64,000 nt of DNA, taken from assembly GCF_004770615.1 (NCBI RefSeq), contig NZ_RQER01000006.1:434001-498000 (forward strand), read 5' to 3'. Each line of letters starts with the position of its first letter. The stretch's first letter is position 1. Positions 29,403 through 38,662 of the stretch are shown piece after piece. This DNA is from Leptospira langatensis (GTDB taxonomy: Bacteria > Spirochaetota > Leptospiria > Leptospirales > Leptospiraceae). The notes under the pieces were generated by a model. It was given only the letters and a program-made list of their open reading frames with translations, was not told the origin of the DNA and searched no databases. The position numbers and the translations under genes are program-made.

Positions 29403-29535
29403 TCTCGAACGGAAAAGTAGATCTTTTGTTTAAGGAACGAATCGACTAAACCACTTCAGGTGGCTATGTCGGATAACGTATCATTCTTTGCTAAGCTCTC
29501 TTTCTCCCAGATTCCGACGAAATCAGGAGAATAAA

Positions 29536-30114
29536 ATGAAAAAAATCAACAACTCGTTCACGACGATCTTAGTGCTGATCGCCATTTCTCTTTTTAACAC
29601 TGGATGTTTCGAACCAAGCTCGGGCAATTCTGACGAAAATGTTCTAGGATTAGTCGCTTTAAGTACGATGAATCCGATCGCAGGTAATTATTCCGCTTAT
29701 AACGGAACTCCCGATTTTCCTGGAGATTCTTACAGTGCAGATGGATCCCAAATCACCGGTGAATTAGCAATATCGAATACACTAGTTGCGCAGACATTTA
29801 TCGATGCAACTTATGGAAATAGTTATCTCTACGGGATCATCAAAGAGATCAACGTTGCTAAACAAGTTGTCTATGTTCAATTCAGAGCTGATTCGAGTTA
29901 CTCCCAAGGAGACTTTGCTTGGTACAGATGGACGAATAACGGCGGTTATCTGTATCTTTGCCCCGACCTCTCCGGAGTTTCTTCTCAAACTACCTTAGCT
30001 TCAGCTAAAGCGGACGATCTTGATACGTATTCCGATCCTACAAATATCAATGCTGGTTGCGGATTGAATAGCGGCTTTAGTCCGACTTTCTGGACCAGAT
30101 TGCAGAAGAACTGA
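29536..30114 (+). CDS. Lipoprotein under the B12 riboswitch, first gene
   Basis: 192 residues from ATG 29536, supported by AGGAG at 29525-29529; an upstream start at 29488 is rejected. The signal peptide ends in LFNTGC, a Leptospira-type lipobox, then a Ser/Asn/Gly tether. The mature part is rich in Tyr, Asn and Thr with aromatic strand pairs such as FAWYRWTNNGGYLYLCPDL split over short strands. I do not recognise the family. Its position behind the riboswitch and in front of cobT suggests a role in binding or importing corrinoids at the surface; this is inference. Confidence 0.75.
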   Translation: MKKINNSFTTILVLIAISLFNTGCFEPSSGNSDENVLGLVALSTMNPIAGNYSAYNGTPDFPGDSYSADGSQITGELAISNTLVAQTFIDATYGNSYLYGIIKEINVAKQVVYVQFRADSSYSQGDFAWYRWTNNGGYLYLCPDLSGVSSQTTLASAKADDLDTYSDPTNINAGCGLNSGFSPTFWTRLQKN

Positions 30115-30144
30115 TCTCCATTTTGTGTTAGTGAGGACAATGAA

Positions 30145-31005
30145 ATGAATACTTTTAAATTTATGGTCTTCTACATTTCGCTCTGCTTGATCCTTTCCAA
30201 TTGCGGAGGATCGGGAGGAGGAGATGAGGCTGCAGCGCTTGCACTTCTTGGAAATTCATCCGCTCCTGCTTATTCTAGTCCTTGTGATTCCTTAGTTCCT
30301 GAAACAGGCAGAGGTGTTTTTGTCGCGGACCAACTCATCTCTGCTCCCGGAAATACCGGTATCGGTTATAAAAACGCAAACTGTGCAGCGGATGGGGTCC
30401 GAGGCCAGGGAGAATTCAACGGCTCCTTGGACGTTTATACTCTGGCTGCGACCGGAAGCGGAGCCTCCATCATTCTGGGTTGGTCCGGAGGGAAGGTGCA
30501 ACCTTCTACTGGGATCGATTTCATCGTATACGAGAATCCATTCTTCGTCGGAGTCCAAAATAGTTCCAATCCGTTCAATGCGGTTTTTCTAGAACCGTTG
30601 ATCGTTGAAGTCGGGAATGATCAGACGAATTGGTGTGGCTGGAACCCGGCATATACCAATTCCGATCCCTATACATTCTCGAATAACCCTACATACTGGA
30701 ATCGTTTTGCGGGAATTACTCCTGTAGCTTATAACCAAGATTCGAATCCGATGACGGTTGCTGAGGTATTCGACACGGATATAGTGAACGGAGGTGGCGG
30801 CGGGGATGGTTTCGACCTATCTGACGCTAACTTTGGTGACAGTGGAAGCGGTTGCGATAGCACCTTAAAGAGTAATATTCAAACAAATGGATTTACTTAC
30901 ATAAAGATCTCCGCTGCCAAAACCATTCTCAGCTCTTTGCCTATAGACAGCGCTCATGCCAATCCAGATATCGACGGAGTCGCCGCAAAATCGGTTAGTC
31001 CTTAA
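30145..31005 (+). CDS. Surface lipoprotein under the B12 riboswitch, DFIVYENPF type
   Basis: 286 residues. The signal ends in ILSNCGGSGGG with the Cys as lipidation site and a Gly-rich tether. The mature part contains GSLDVYTL, SIILGWSGG and GIDFIVYENPF, a pattern I recall from secreted cell-surface proteins of several phyla that often lie beside cobalamin transport genes. A second motif, NGGGGGDGFDLSDAN, could bind calcium. The gene follows the first lipoprotein by 30 bases and precedes cobT by 27. A corrinoid-scavenging role is the natural hypothesis but is not shown by the sequence alone. Confidence 0.78.
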   Translation: MNTFKFMVFYISLCLILSNCGGSGGGDEAAALALLGNSSAPAYSSPCDSLVPETGRGVFVADQLISAPGNTGIGYKNANCAADGVRGQGEFNGSLDVYTLAATGSGASIILGWSGGKVQPSTGIDFIVYENPFFVGVQNSSNPFNAVFLEPLIVEVGNDQTNWCGWNPAYTNSDPYTFSNNPTYWNRFAGITPVAYNQDSNPMTVAEVFDTDIVNGGGGGDGFDLSDANFGDSGSGCDSTLKSNIQTNGFTYIKISAAKTILSSLPIDSAHANPDIDGVAAKSVSP

Positions 31006-31032
31006 TTAAAAATTTATTATATGTGAAAAACT

Positions 31033-32076
31033 GTGATCAGACCTAAAGAAGTTCATCAATTGGATTTAGACAAAACATTACGCCATAAGATCGATACTAA
31101 GACCAAGCCACTAGGAGCTCTAGGTAGGCTGGAAAACCTCGCGTATCAGATCGGAACCATTCAGAATACCGTTCATCCTGTTTTAACCGACCCTCATCTG
31201 CTTGTGTTTGCAGGAGATCACGGTCTGGCTGATTCGGGAGTTTCCGCTTTCCCAAAAGAAGTTACTTACCAAATGGTATTGAACTTCCTGAACGGAGGCG
31301 CAGCGATCAATGTCTTCTGTAAACAACATGATATCAGCCTACTTGTGGTAGATGCCGGAGTCGCAGGAAATTTCGAACAGGCACATCCGAATTTTATTTC
31401 CGCAAAGATCGCATCAGGAACTCGTAATATTCTAAATGAACCCGCAATGACAAGAGAAGAATGCGAAGAAGCCATCCGTATCGGAGGAGAGATTGCCAAG
31501 ACCAAGGTTCCTTCTTCTTGTAATGTAATCGGTTTTGGGGAAATGGGGATCGGAAACACTTCTAGTGCGTCCTTACTCGCTTCCGTATTCCTGGATCGTA
31601 GCGCGGAAGAAATGACGGGAAGAGGAACTGGTCTTGACGACCAAGCTCTCTCTCGCAAGAAGCAGATCCTGACCCAATGTAGGGAAAAACATCCGGTCAA
31701 TGCAAAGGATCCGATCGAAGTCCTTTCTAAATTCGGAGGATTCGAGATCGCTATGATCTGCGGTGCCATGCTTTCATCTTTCAAAGAGAACCGCTTAATC
31801 ATAGTAGACGGTTTTATCGCGAGCTCCGCCTTCTTAACCGCGTTTAGGATAGAACCTAAGATCGCTCGAAACGCTATCTTCGCTCATAGATCTTCCGAGC
31901 AAGGCCATAAGCTTATCTTGGATTTCTTCGATGCGGATCCGATCTTGGATCTGGGTCTTCGTTTGGGAGAAGGTACAGGCTGTGCACTGGCATATCCGAT
32001 CCTAGAATCTGCCCTAGCTTTCCTAAGAGAGATGGCAAGTTTCGAGTCTGCCGGAGTGTCCGAGAAAAAGGAGTAA
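31033..32076 (+). CDS. cobT: Nicotinate-nucleotide--dimethylbenzimidazole phosphoribosyltransferase
   Basis: 347 residues. CobT activates the lower ligand (dimethylbenzimidazole to alpha-ribazole phosphate) for cobalamin assembly. Family marks are [10 protein letters not shown] near residue 25, [27 protein letters not shown] and the C-terminal [13 protein letters not shown] with the catalytic Glu in that region. The start is a GTG at 31033 with no evident Shine-Dalgarno, suggesting low or coupled translation. It is third in the riboswitch-controlled cluster and is followed 55 bases later by cobS. Confidence 0.94.
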   Translation: MIRPKEVHQLDLDKTLRHKIDTKTKPLGALGRLENLAYQIGTIQNTVHPVLTDPHLLVFAGDHGLADSGVSAFPKEVTYQMVLNFLNGGAAINVFCKQHDISLLVVDAGVAGNFEQAHPNFISAKIASGTRNILNEPAMTREECEEAIRIGGEIAKTKVPSSCNVIGFGEMGIGNTSSASLLASVFLDRSAEEMTGRGTGLDDQALSRKKQILTQCREKHPVNAKDPIEVLSKFGGFEIAMICGAMLSSFKENRLIIVDGFIASSAFLTAFRIEPKIARNAIFAHRSSEQGHKLILDFFDADPILDLGLRLGEGTGCALAYPILESALAFLREMASFESAGVSEKKE

Positions 32077-32131
32077 GGCGAGAGTAAATTCTCGCTGCTA
32101 TTCTATTCGGGAAGTTTAATCTCGGATCTGC

Positions 32132-32944
32132 ATGCTAGGATTCATTCGAAAAGAGCTGATCATTTTTCTTACTTCGGTACGATACAACACTCGTATTATC
32201 GTTCCCGCTTGGGTGGAACATTCGGAAGAATATCTTAGCTCTTCTTCTCGTTATTTTCCTTTAGTAGGATGGATCGTCGCATTCCTATCGGGTCTGGTTC
32301 TTTGGATCGCGAATCTTTCCCTACCTTGGGACGTTAGTGTTGTACTTTCCATGGCCGCATCCGTTTTGATCACGGGTGCCTTTCACGAAGACGGATTCAC
32401 GGATGTTTGCGACGGATTCGGTGGAGGTTGGACCAAATTAAAGATCCTTGATATAATGAAAGATAGCAGGATCGGAGCCTTCGGAACGATCGGGATCATT
32501 TTAGTTCTTCTATTAAAATTTACTTGTTATAGATCTATGAGTGATTTCAGTATCGAGATCTTGTTTATTGTAATACTCGCATCTCACTCTTCTAGCAGAT
32601 TTTGGGCTCTCTTGATGACGAAAGCACTCCCGTATGCAAGAGAAGACGAGCTCTCTAAGGCAAAACCGATCGTAAAGCAAATGAGAACATCGAATGTGAT
32701 CATCGGGTCTATCTGGGGGTTCTTACCTTGGCTAGGGTTTTTATATATTCCGAGTATTCCCTCCAAGTTGGCGCTAGGATTTACGATCCTTCCTTTTTTG
32801 CTCCAGGCATTTGGTTTTTTGTATCTTCGAAATTTCTATAAACGTTGGTTAGAAGGTTATACCGGAGATTGTCTAGGAGCAGTGCAACAAGTAACTGAAA
32901 TCCTCTACTTGATCGGGATCTTATCCGCATGGAAATCATTCTAA
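32132..32944 (+). CDS. cobS: Adenosylcobinamide-GDP ribazoletransferase
   Basis: 270 residues, polytopic inner-membrane protein (about six helices) that joins alpha-ribazole to adenosylcobinamide-GDP, the last assembly step of the nucleotide loop. The conserved acidic motif is GAFHEDGFTDVCDGFGGG near residue 85, with KDSRIGAFG following. Most of the other cobalamin genes, including cobU/cobP, are not in the window. The next gene starts 16 bases before the stop. Confidence 0.93.
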   Translation: MLGFIRKELIIFLTSVRYNTRIIVPAWVEHSEEYLSSSSRYFPLVGWIVAFLSGLVLWIANLSLPWDVSVVLSMAASVLITGAFHEDGFTDVCDGFGGGWTKLKILDIMKDSRIGAFGTIGIILVLLLKFTCYRSMSDFSIEILFIVILASHSSSRFWALLMTKALPYAREDELSKAKPIVKQMRTSNVIIGSIWGFLPWLGFLYIPSIPSKLALGFTILPFLLQAFGFLYLRNFYKRWLEGYTGDCLGAVQQVTEILYLIGILSAWKSF

Positions 32945-33579
32945 TACGTCATACGACACCGGAAGTAGAGCCCGGCACTTGCTATGGAAAGACTGATCTT
33001 GGTCTTCCTTCCAGCTTTGAAACAGAAGCGGAGAATGTTCTAAAACTATTACCTTCTCAAGTGCATTCGATCCGTACGAGTCCGCTCTTTCGTTGTTATA
33101 GTCTAGCCGAGTTTATCAGCAAGAAAATGGAATCTTCTTCCTTCTCTCCTGCTTGGAAGGTGGATGATAGGATCCAAGAACTTAATTTCGGGGAATGGGA
33201 AGGCCGTCTTTGGGAAGACCTCCCTCGCTCGGAAACCGATCCTTGGATGGAAGATTATGTAAACATAAGACCTCCTTCCGGAGAAACATACAAAGAACTA
33301 CAAGCGAGGATCTCATTGTCCTGGTCGGATTCCCTACAAGAAGGAAGGGCCTGGGAAAGACTCAAGAAGGAAGAAGGAGATCCTTCTGAATATAAAGAGA
33401 TCTGGTTAAGCCACGGCGGCCCAATTCGATGTACGACAGCTCTTGCGCTGGGGCTTCCCTTGGAAAATTCGTTTCGCTTGGTACTTGAATACGGTTCTGT
33501 CTCCAGCCTGCGTATACGCTTCGGAGAGTCGGAATCCTATCCTCAACTATGCTACTGGAATAAAAAAACAAAGGAATAA
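32929..33579 (+). CDS. cobC: Alpha-ribazole phosphatase-like histidine phosphatase
   Basis: 216 residues of the histidine phosphatase superfamily: RHT at residues 7-9 (catalytic His8), FGEWEG in the core and a second His in LSHGGPIRC. Operon context with cobT and cobS, including a 16-base overlap with cobS, argues for dephosphorylation of alpha-ribazole phosphate or the cobalamin phosphate product. Phosphoglycerate mutase-like enzymes share the fold, but context favours CobC. ATG 32929 lacks a strong ribosome site. Confidence 0.82.
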   Translation: MEIILIRHTTPEVEPGTCYGKTDLGLPSSFETEAENVLKLLPSQVHSIRTSPLFRCYSLAEFISKKMESSSFSPAWKVDDRIQELNFGEWEGRLWEDLPRSETDPWMEDYVNIRPPSGETYKELQARISLSWSDSLQEGRAWERLKKEEGDPSEYKEIWLSHGGPIRCTTALALGLPLENSFRLVLEYGSVSSLRIRFGESESYPQLCYWNKKTKE

Positions 33580-33660
33580 TCATCTGACATAAGTTGGATC
33601 TTAGCGTTTCGCCTAAGGGAATATTCCTTTTCGCCGATAAGAAATTTAGTCGGCCGTACT

Positions 33661-34755
33661 ATGTTTTCATTTTTTGACTCTTATCACGATCCGAAGAATA
33701 TAAGGTCGAGCTTTCTCCGGCAAGCTATCCTAACTTGCCTTCTCTTTCTGTTTTGTCTCACTTCTTCTTTATCTTCCGCTCCGGAACTTGCGGCACCTTC
33801 TCCGAATGAATCGGCAAAACTATTCATCTTAGATGCGAGCGGTTCCATGAACGAATACCTAGGCATCTATCAGAAGATCCATCTTGCAAAGAAGTATGTT
33901 CGACATTATGCAGACTCATTACCTGAAGAAACAGAGATCGGATTTATCGCATACGGAAATCGTCTGCCTGGATGCCAATCTTCTCGTCTTTATCAACCAT
34001 TAGAAAAAGGGAATAAACCTCAGTTCAGGAATAAACTCTTCGGCCTTACACCTTCCGGAGCGACCCCCTTGGCGGAATCGATCCGGATCGCAGGCGATTA
34101 TATTAGCAGAAGAAAGATACCTACAGAGCTGATCTTAGTTACAGACGGAGTGGAAAGTTGCTACGGAGATCCGGAGAAGGAACTAAAGGTTCTCAAACAA
34201 AAAGGAATCGATTTCAAGATGAACGTGCTTGGGCTCGGACTCAAGCCGGATGAAAAAAAGATCATGGAATCGCTCGCAAAGAGCGGAAACGGCAAATACT
34301 ATAATGTGGATGGAGATAACGATTTTTATTCCGCAGTAGATGATCTCTTAAAGCAAGAACCTCATGTGAAACGAACCAAACCGGAACCGGGCAAAAAATC
34401 CCCGAAAGTCAGGATCGTCCAGATCGATACACTTCCTACGGATCGAAATGAGAATTTGTACGGAGTCAGATTCGAGTTTGAGAATGCAAACTCAAACAAC
34501 CAATGCGTATTATTGAACCTAAAACAGAACACCCCCTCATCAATAGATCCAAAAGATTGGAATAAGAATCGCGCCTCTCATCCGGAAAATGTGATCAGAA
34601 CAGACCAAGCCTGTTTTAAGGACCAAAAAGGAGAAGGGATCTTCAAGATCCATCTCCCCAAGGATCTCACTTTGAACTTGGAATTAGAACTCTGGGACAT
34701 GCAGGACATCCCGAATCCGGTAGACAAAAGCGGAGAGAGATCCATTCGAGACTGA
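33661..34755 (+). CDS. Secreted von Willebrand factor A domain protein
   Basis: 364 residues. A signal peptide (about 18-40) precedes a vWA domain with the metal-ion site DASGS at 58-62, a later Thr in SGATPLAE and Asp in TDGVES, so the MIDAS is complete. The domain runs to about residue 240. A Lys/Pro linker and a C-terminal domain of unknown type follow. It is probably periplasmic or surface exposed and binds protein partners with a divalent metal. It converges on two DUF4139 proteins 27 bases away; a link to them is possible but unproved. The cobalamin locus upstream ends 81 bases earlier. Confidence 0.85.
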   Translation: MFSFFDSYHDPKNIRSSFLRQAILTCLLFLFCLTSSLSSAPELAAPSPNESAKLFILDASGSMNEYLGIYQKIHLAKKYVRHYADSLPEETEIGFIAYGNRLPGCQSSRLYQPLEKGNKPQFRNKLFGLTPSGATPLAESIRIAGDYISRRKIPTELILVTDGVESCYGDPEKELKVLKQKGIDFKMNVLGLGLKPDEKKIMESLAKSGNGKYYNVDGDNDFYSAVDDLLKQEPHVKRTKPEPGKKSPKVRIVQIDTLPTDRNENLYGVRFEFENANSNNQCVLLNLKQNTPSSIDPKDWNKNRASHPENVIRTDQACFKDQKGEGIFKIHLPKDLTLNLELELWDMQDIPNPVDKSGERSIRD

Positions 34756-34782
34756 ACTTACACTTTAGTATTTTATAATTTT

Positions 34783-36435
34783 CTACTGCAAAAAATTGAG
34801 ATCAAATTCGCTCGGACAGGTCACCTTATATTCTAAGCGGATCTCCTTCTTTCCGGAGGGAGGAATTTCCAGATTCCATTCATAGATCCCGGAGTTCGTG
34901 CGATATTCCTTGGATCCTGGTGTGGTCGAATCCGGATTTATTTCTACCTTTACGCTAGCGACTTCGGAAACAGGGATCTGGTCACGAATGATCACCGTCT
35001 TGGTTTCCTTTCCGAAATTTTCCAGGTTAAGATACACCCTTCTTTCTAAAACCTTTTGGCTGGAAATGATCCCTTCTCTAGTCTGATTCGTTTCCTTGCG
35101 ATAGGAAAGTCGCAAGCTCCCTTCCGTTCCCAAAGAAACGGTTAATGTGTCCTTGGGACTAACGTAACCGATCTTGGTCCTTCCCACCAAGCCAGAACTT
35201 CTGAAGAGAGAGACTTCTCCCGGCAAGATCGGAAAATCACCTGTATTCTGCATATCCGCTTCCAAAAGAGGGAACGGTTTATAACGCGGCGCCGCGATCG
35301 TTCTTACTTTGATCGGAGCAGTGAACGCTAGCATTTCGAATTTTCTGGATTCTCTCTGAGAAGCCAAGGAGATCGCCTTAGGCAATCGAAATAAGAAGCC
35401 GCTTCCTCTTTCGCTCGAGGATCCTCCTTCGTTGGAAGAAGGAAGATTGGATTCTTCGTCGGCGACTTGAGCAGCGCCCACTGCTTGCGATTGATTTACG
35501 AGTACTTCTTGTTTGGATCTTATTTCTACATCGAATAATCTTTGCGGACGAAGACGATTCCTTCTTAAAGAAAGATCGGGACGGGTTGTGGATAAGAGCA
35601 ACTGAACTCCTCTCCAATCCTCTCCCGTTTCCTGACGGATCTCAGCTATATATTCTAGCCGAGCCTTACTCAAGGAATCCTCTGCGGTCAGAATATAGGC
35701 CGGTCTCCAATCCGCGTTGGACACTAGGTAACTCAAACGAAGATCGACTGTCTTATTTTCTGAACTAGTATTTACGATCTGCACCCAAGTGATCCGAGTG
35801 CTCTTCTCCGCTTGCGAGAGAAGGATAGAAAGTTGGGCCCTGGCTTCTTCTAGATCGGTTTGTAATCTCTGCTTTGCCTTTTCGATCTTTTCCCATGCGG
35901 CAAAGAGAGAGACCGCCTCCTCTCTGGTTTTTTTCAGATAGCTTCCCCATTGCTTTCCGTCTTCTTCTACTCTTCCGTAGAAAAGGTTTCGACTGACCGC
36001 TTCCGAGACTTTGGTCCTAAGCTCCTCTAAGAGTTCTTTTTCCGCCTTTAGATCATTCTCTTTTGCTAATATAGCCTCGAGTTCCTTCTCCATTCCTTGG
36101 ACTTTTTTCTGCAGCTGCGCCACTTCAGGATTAGAGGCGGCTGTCCCTTCTTCTTTCCAAGTCCTGGAACCTGTGACCTCCACCTGCGGAGAAGACGTGC
36201 TAGCGGTGAGAGTCTCTTCTAAAAGGGAAACGGGAAGGTTCGAGATCTCAATCTTATTCGCACCGGGTTCCAATTGCACCTTTCCAGTTCGCAAGATCTG
36301 AGCCGTTCCTTGGTGAACAGTAACCTCTTTGATCGGAAGAGTCGCGTCCTTTCCGAAAGCCGGTATCGCTACGAACAAAATCAGGAAGGCAAGAATGGAA
36401 TTCTTAGAGTTCATTAGGTTTATTGAATATTTCAT
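34783..36435 (-). CDS. DUF4139 / MuiA-family exported protein, downstream copy
   Basis: 550 residues. Signal peptide, then an N-terminal DUF4140-type domain (IKEVTVHQGTAQILRTG), a long coiled coil (about residues 100-215, heptads rich in Glu, Lys and Leu), and the C-terminal DUF4139 domain beginning around VQIVNTSSENKTVDLRLSY with WRPAYILTAEDS. The family includes the Azotobacter-type mucoidy inhibitor MuiA; its biochemical role is unknown. ATG 36435 has GAGG seven bases upstream, which lies within the end of the paralogue at 36445. Clearly duplicated from, or with, that neighbour. Confidence 0.85.
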   Translation of the reverse strand: MKYSINLMNSKNSILAFLILFVAIPAFGKDATLPIKEVTVHQGTAQILRTGKVQLEPGANKIEISNLPVSLLEETLTASTSSPQVEVTGSRTWKEEGTAASNPEVAQLQKKVQGMEKELEAILAKENDLKAEKELLEELRTKVSEAVSRNLFYGRVEEDGKQWGSYLKKTREEAVSLFAAWEKIEKAKQRLQTDLEEARAQLSILLSQAEKSTRITWVQIVNTSSENKTVDLRLSYLVSNADWRPAYILTAEDSLSKARLEYIAEIRQETGEDWRGVQLLLSTTRPDLSLRRNRLRPQRLFDVEIRSKQEVLVNQSQAVGAAQVADEESNLPSSNEGGSSSERGSGFLFRLPKAISLASQRESRKFEMLAFTAPIKVRTIAAPRYKPFPLLEADMQNTGDFPILPGEVSLFRSSGLVGRTKIGYVSPKDTLTVSLGTEGSLRLSYRKETNQTREGIISSQKVLERRVYLNLENFGKETKTVIIRDQIPVSEVASVKVEINPDSTTPGSKEYRTNSGIYEWNLEIPPSGKKEIRLEYKVTCPSEFDLNFLQ

Positions 36436-36444
36436 TTTCTTACC

Positions 36445-38547
36445 TCAGTAGGAACCGTTTCCGGAAGAATCTCTTAGAACATTATCCGCAGGGTAAGAAA
36501 CAGTGTATTCGAATTCTATTTTCTTACTTGCGCCTGCACCCAATTCGAATTCATAAGTGAGTATCCCTTCTTCGGACTTACTTATAGGCTTATCTGCGCC
36601 CTGGGTCCACCGGATCTCCACACTATCGTCCACTGTATAAGGAATCCTATCGATGAGACGGACCGGCACCGATCTTCTTTTATTATTCTTCAAATTGATA
36701 GAGACCCGATATCGAACCGTTTTCTTCCGAGAGATGATGCCAGATTTATCTTCCAGCTTTTCCTCTCTTCGAACCACTTTGATATCTTTGTCTGGACCAA
36801 GCTCCATTCGGATCGTCTCTCCCGGTTTCAATGTGGAAACGGAAGTAGTTCCCAAAAGATTCTCTCCGGAATAGATCTCTAACGGTCCCGCCAAGAGAGG
36901 CTCATTCTCCGAATTCGAAGAAACTATATTCAAAAATACGTCTTCGCTAGTAAGTGGAGACGTTTCATAGCCAGGCTGAACAGAAACCATTCTCTTTCTT
37001 AGAAAAACTCGGTTCAATGTTCTGTCGGATGGAATTCTTTCTCTGGACTGAGCCACATATCTGAAATCGAATCCTTCAGACGAGACTCCGGGAGCGATCA
37101 GTGTGTTGGAATACTTCTTATCCGAGTTGAGTTGAGAAGAACGATTCAGAAGGTTCTGTACCTCCGTTTCTAATTCTTTCAGTTCTTTTCTAGAACTTTC
37201 TCTCAAACTAGAAAATCTTCTGAGTGCTTCCTTCCCGTAACGAATGGATTCCTCATAAGAACCTCGATCGAAGCTGCTTTTTTGATTCGTCAACTCACCT
37301 TGGAGTTGGTTCATATTTTCTTCCACTCGGATCGAATTGGATCTGTCCTTATAATTTCCCTCTATCAAGGCCCTTGATTGCTGCAAAGGACTTTGGGCTT
37401 CCATTCGCTCTTTCGCATAATCTTCATTAGGTGCATCTGCCTTTGACTTTTGGGCCATCGGTTTTGCCGGAGCCATTCGTTTGGATTCTTTCTTAGCTGT
37501 AGCAGCCGCACCTGCCATAGGAGAAGGAGCTACATCCCTACTATAAGCTTCCGCGGAAGGATAATATTCATTTGCCTGAGGAATGATCACTCTAGAGCTG
37601 ATCCTTTGCTCTTTGTATTCAGGCAAATCGATATCTTGGTTCGGATTCGCTGTGGAAAATTCCAATCGAACGTTCTTCCAATCTTCTCCGGTCTCGTTCC
37701 GAACCAACGCATGCCAACCAAGCTCTGCTTCTTGCCCATTCTGCTGGAGTTCCAATGTATAACGAGGATACCAGATCGCACCTCTGATCAGATATTTATA
37801 TTCGAAAGGAAAGGTGGTGGCGGAATCCGACTCCACATCGATCCTGATCTCTTTTCTTCTTAGAGTATCCCCCTCTGCGAGATGGGAAAGTTTGGTCGTT
37901 ACGATATAGAATTCTTCTCGGATCCGATCCAATTCTTCTAATTTTGTTAAGCGAAGTCTTGTATTTCCTTCTACAAGATCCGCATAGGTCTTGCGAAATC
38001 CGGAGAAATTCTCGGAGTCGATCTTTTCGACCGCTCCTTGCTCTTCTCTGATCGTAGGTTTGATGGATTTTAGAGCGGTCTCCCAATCCAAAAGATCCTG
38101 CACTTCTCTTGATTTTGTAGATAATGAGAGAAGAAGAGCATCTTTTCTCTTTTCTAGTTCTTCTGCTTCCTGGGATTTCTTTCTACGAGAGGCCTTCTCC
38201 AAAACCCGTATCCCTTTGATCTTGAATTTCTTGTTCGGATCCGTAAAGGTCACTATGACACTCTTATCGAGGGAAGATATAGGCACTTCTCCCAATAATA
38301 CCTCCGACGGACCCGCAGGAAGTTTAACCTCTGTTTGGCGGGTTACATAGACCAGGTCGGAATACAAGAGTACAGAATCGATCCTAGCGAAAGAAACCTG
38401 GATAGGATTCTTAGAACCCTTCTCTTCCTCCGTAACTGCGACCGGTGCGTCGCTTCTAGAAGGGTCCGAATCTTGGGCTTGGGAACCGAGTCCGGTTAAG
38501 AGAAAGACAAGCAGGAGAAAGAGAGAGCGATAGAACCGAGAAATCAT
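36445..38547 (-). CDS. DUF4139 / MuiA-family exported protein, upstream copy
   Basis: About 700 residues from ATG 38547 (a TTG at 38586 is also open; neither has a strong ribosome site). Signal peptide, DUF4140-like N-terminal domain (SVLLYSDLVYVTRQ), a coiled coil, and DUF4139 with WYPRYTLELQ. Unlike its downstream paralogue it has a long Ala/Lys/Met/Ser-rich low-complexity insert (about residues 355-440) and a second coiled coil inside the DUF4139 region. The two genes are 9 bases apart and co-transcribed. Function is unknown; an envelope role is likely. Confidence 0.83.
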   Translation of the reverse strand: MISRFYRSLFLLLVFLLTGLGSQAQDSDPSRSDAPVAVTEEEKGSKNPIQVSFARIDSVLLYSDLVYVTRQTEVKLPAGPSEVLLGEVPISSLDKSVIVTFTDPNKKFKIKGIRVLEKASRRKKSQEAEELEKRKDALLLSLSTKSREVQDLLDWETALKSIKPTIREEQGAVEKIDSENFSGFRKTYADLVEGNTRLRLTKLEELDRIREEFYIVTTKLSHLAEGDTLRRKEIRIDVESDSATTFPFEYKYLIRGAIWYPRYTLELQQNGQEAELGWHALVRNETGEDWKNVRLEFSTANPNQDIDLPEYKEQRISSRVIIPQANEYYPSAEAYSRDVAPSPMAGAAATAKKESKRMAPAKPMAQKSKADAPNEDYAKERMEAQSPLQQSRALIEGNYKDRSNSIRVEENMNQLQGELTNQKSSFDRGSYEESIRYGKEALRRFSSLRESSRKELKELETEVQNLLNRSSQLNSDKKYSNTLIAPGVSSEGFDFRYVAQSRERIPSDRTLNRVFLRKRMVSVQPGYETSPLTSEDVFLNIVSSNSENEPLLAGPLEIYSGENLLGTTSVSTLKPGETIRMELGPDKDIKVVRREEKLEDKSGIISRKKTVRYRVSINLKNNKRRSVPVRLIDRIPYTVDDSVEIRWTQGADKPISKSEEGILTYEFELGAGASKKIEFEYTVSYPADNVLRDSSGNGSY

Positions 38548-38602
38548 AGGTTCTAAGTGGATACTCTCCCTAAAGAGTCTCGTCAATTTATTTTCTACAT
38601 AT

Positions 38603-38631
38603 AAAAAAGCGCCTCGGATCCAAGGCGCTTT
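38603..38631 (-). terminator. Intrinsic terminator of the desaturase-family gene
   Basis: On the minus strand AAAGCGCCT (38631-38623) pairs with AGGCGCTTT (38614-38606) around an eight-base loop, followed by a short U-run. It lies 32 bases beyond the stop at 38663 and in front of the DUF4139 operon. Confidence 0.82.
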
Positions 38632-38662
38632 CAGATAGAAACGGGACGATACGATTTAGGAT

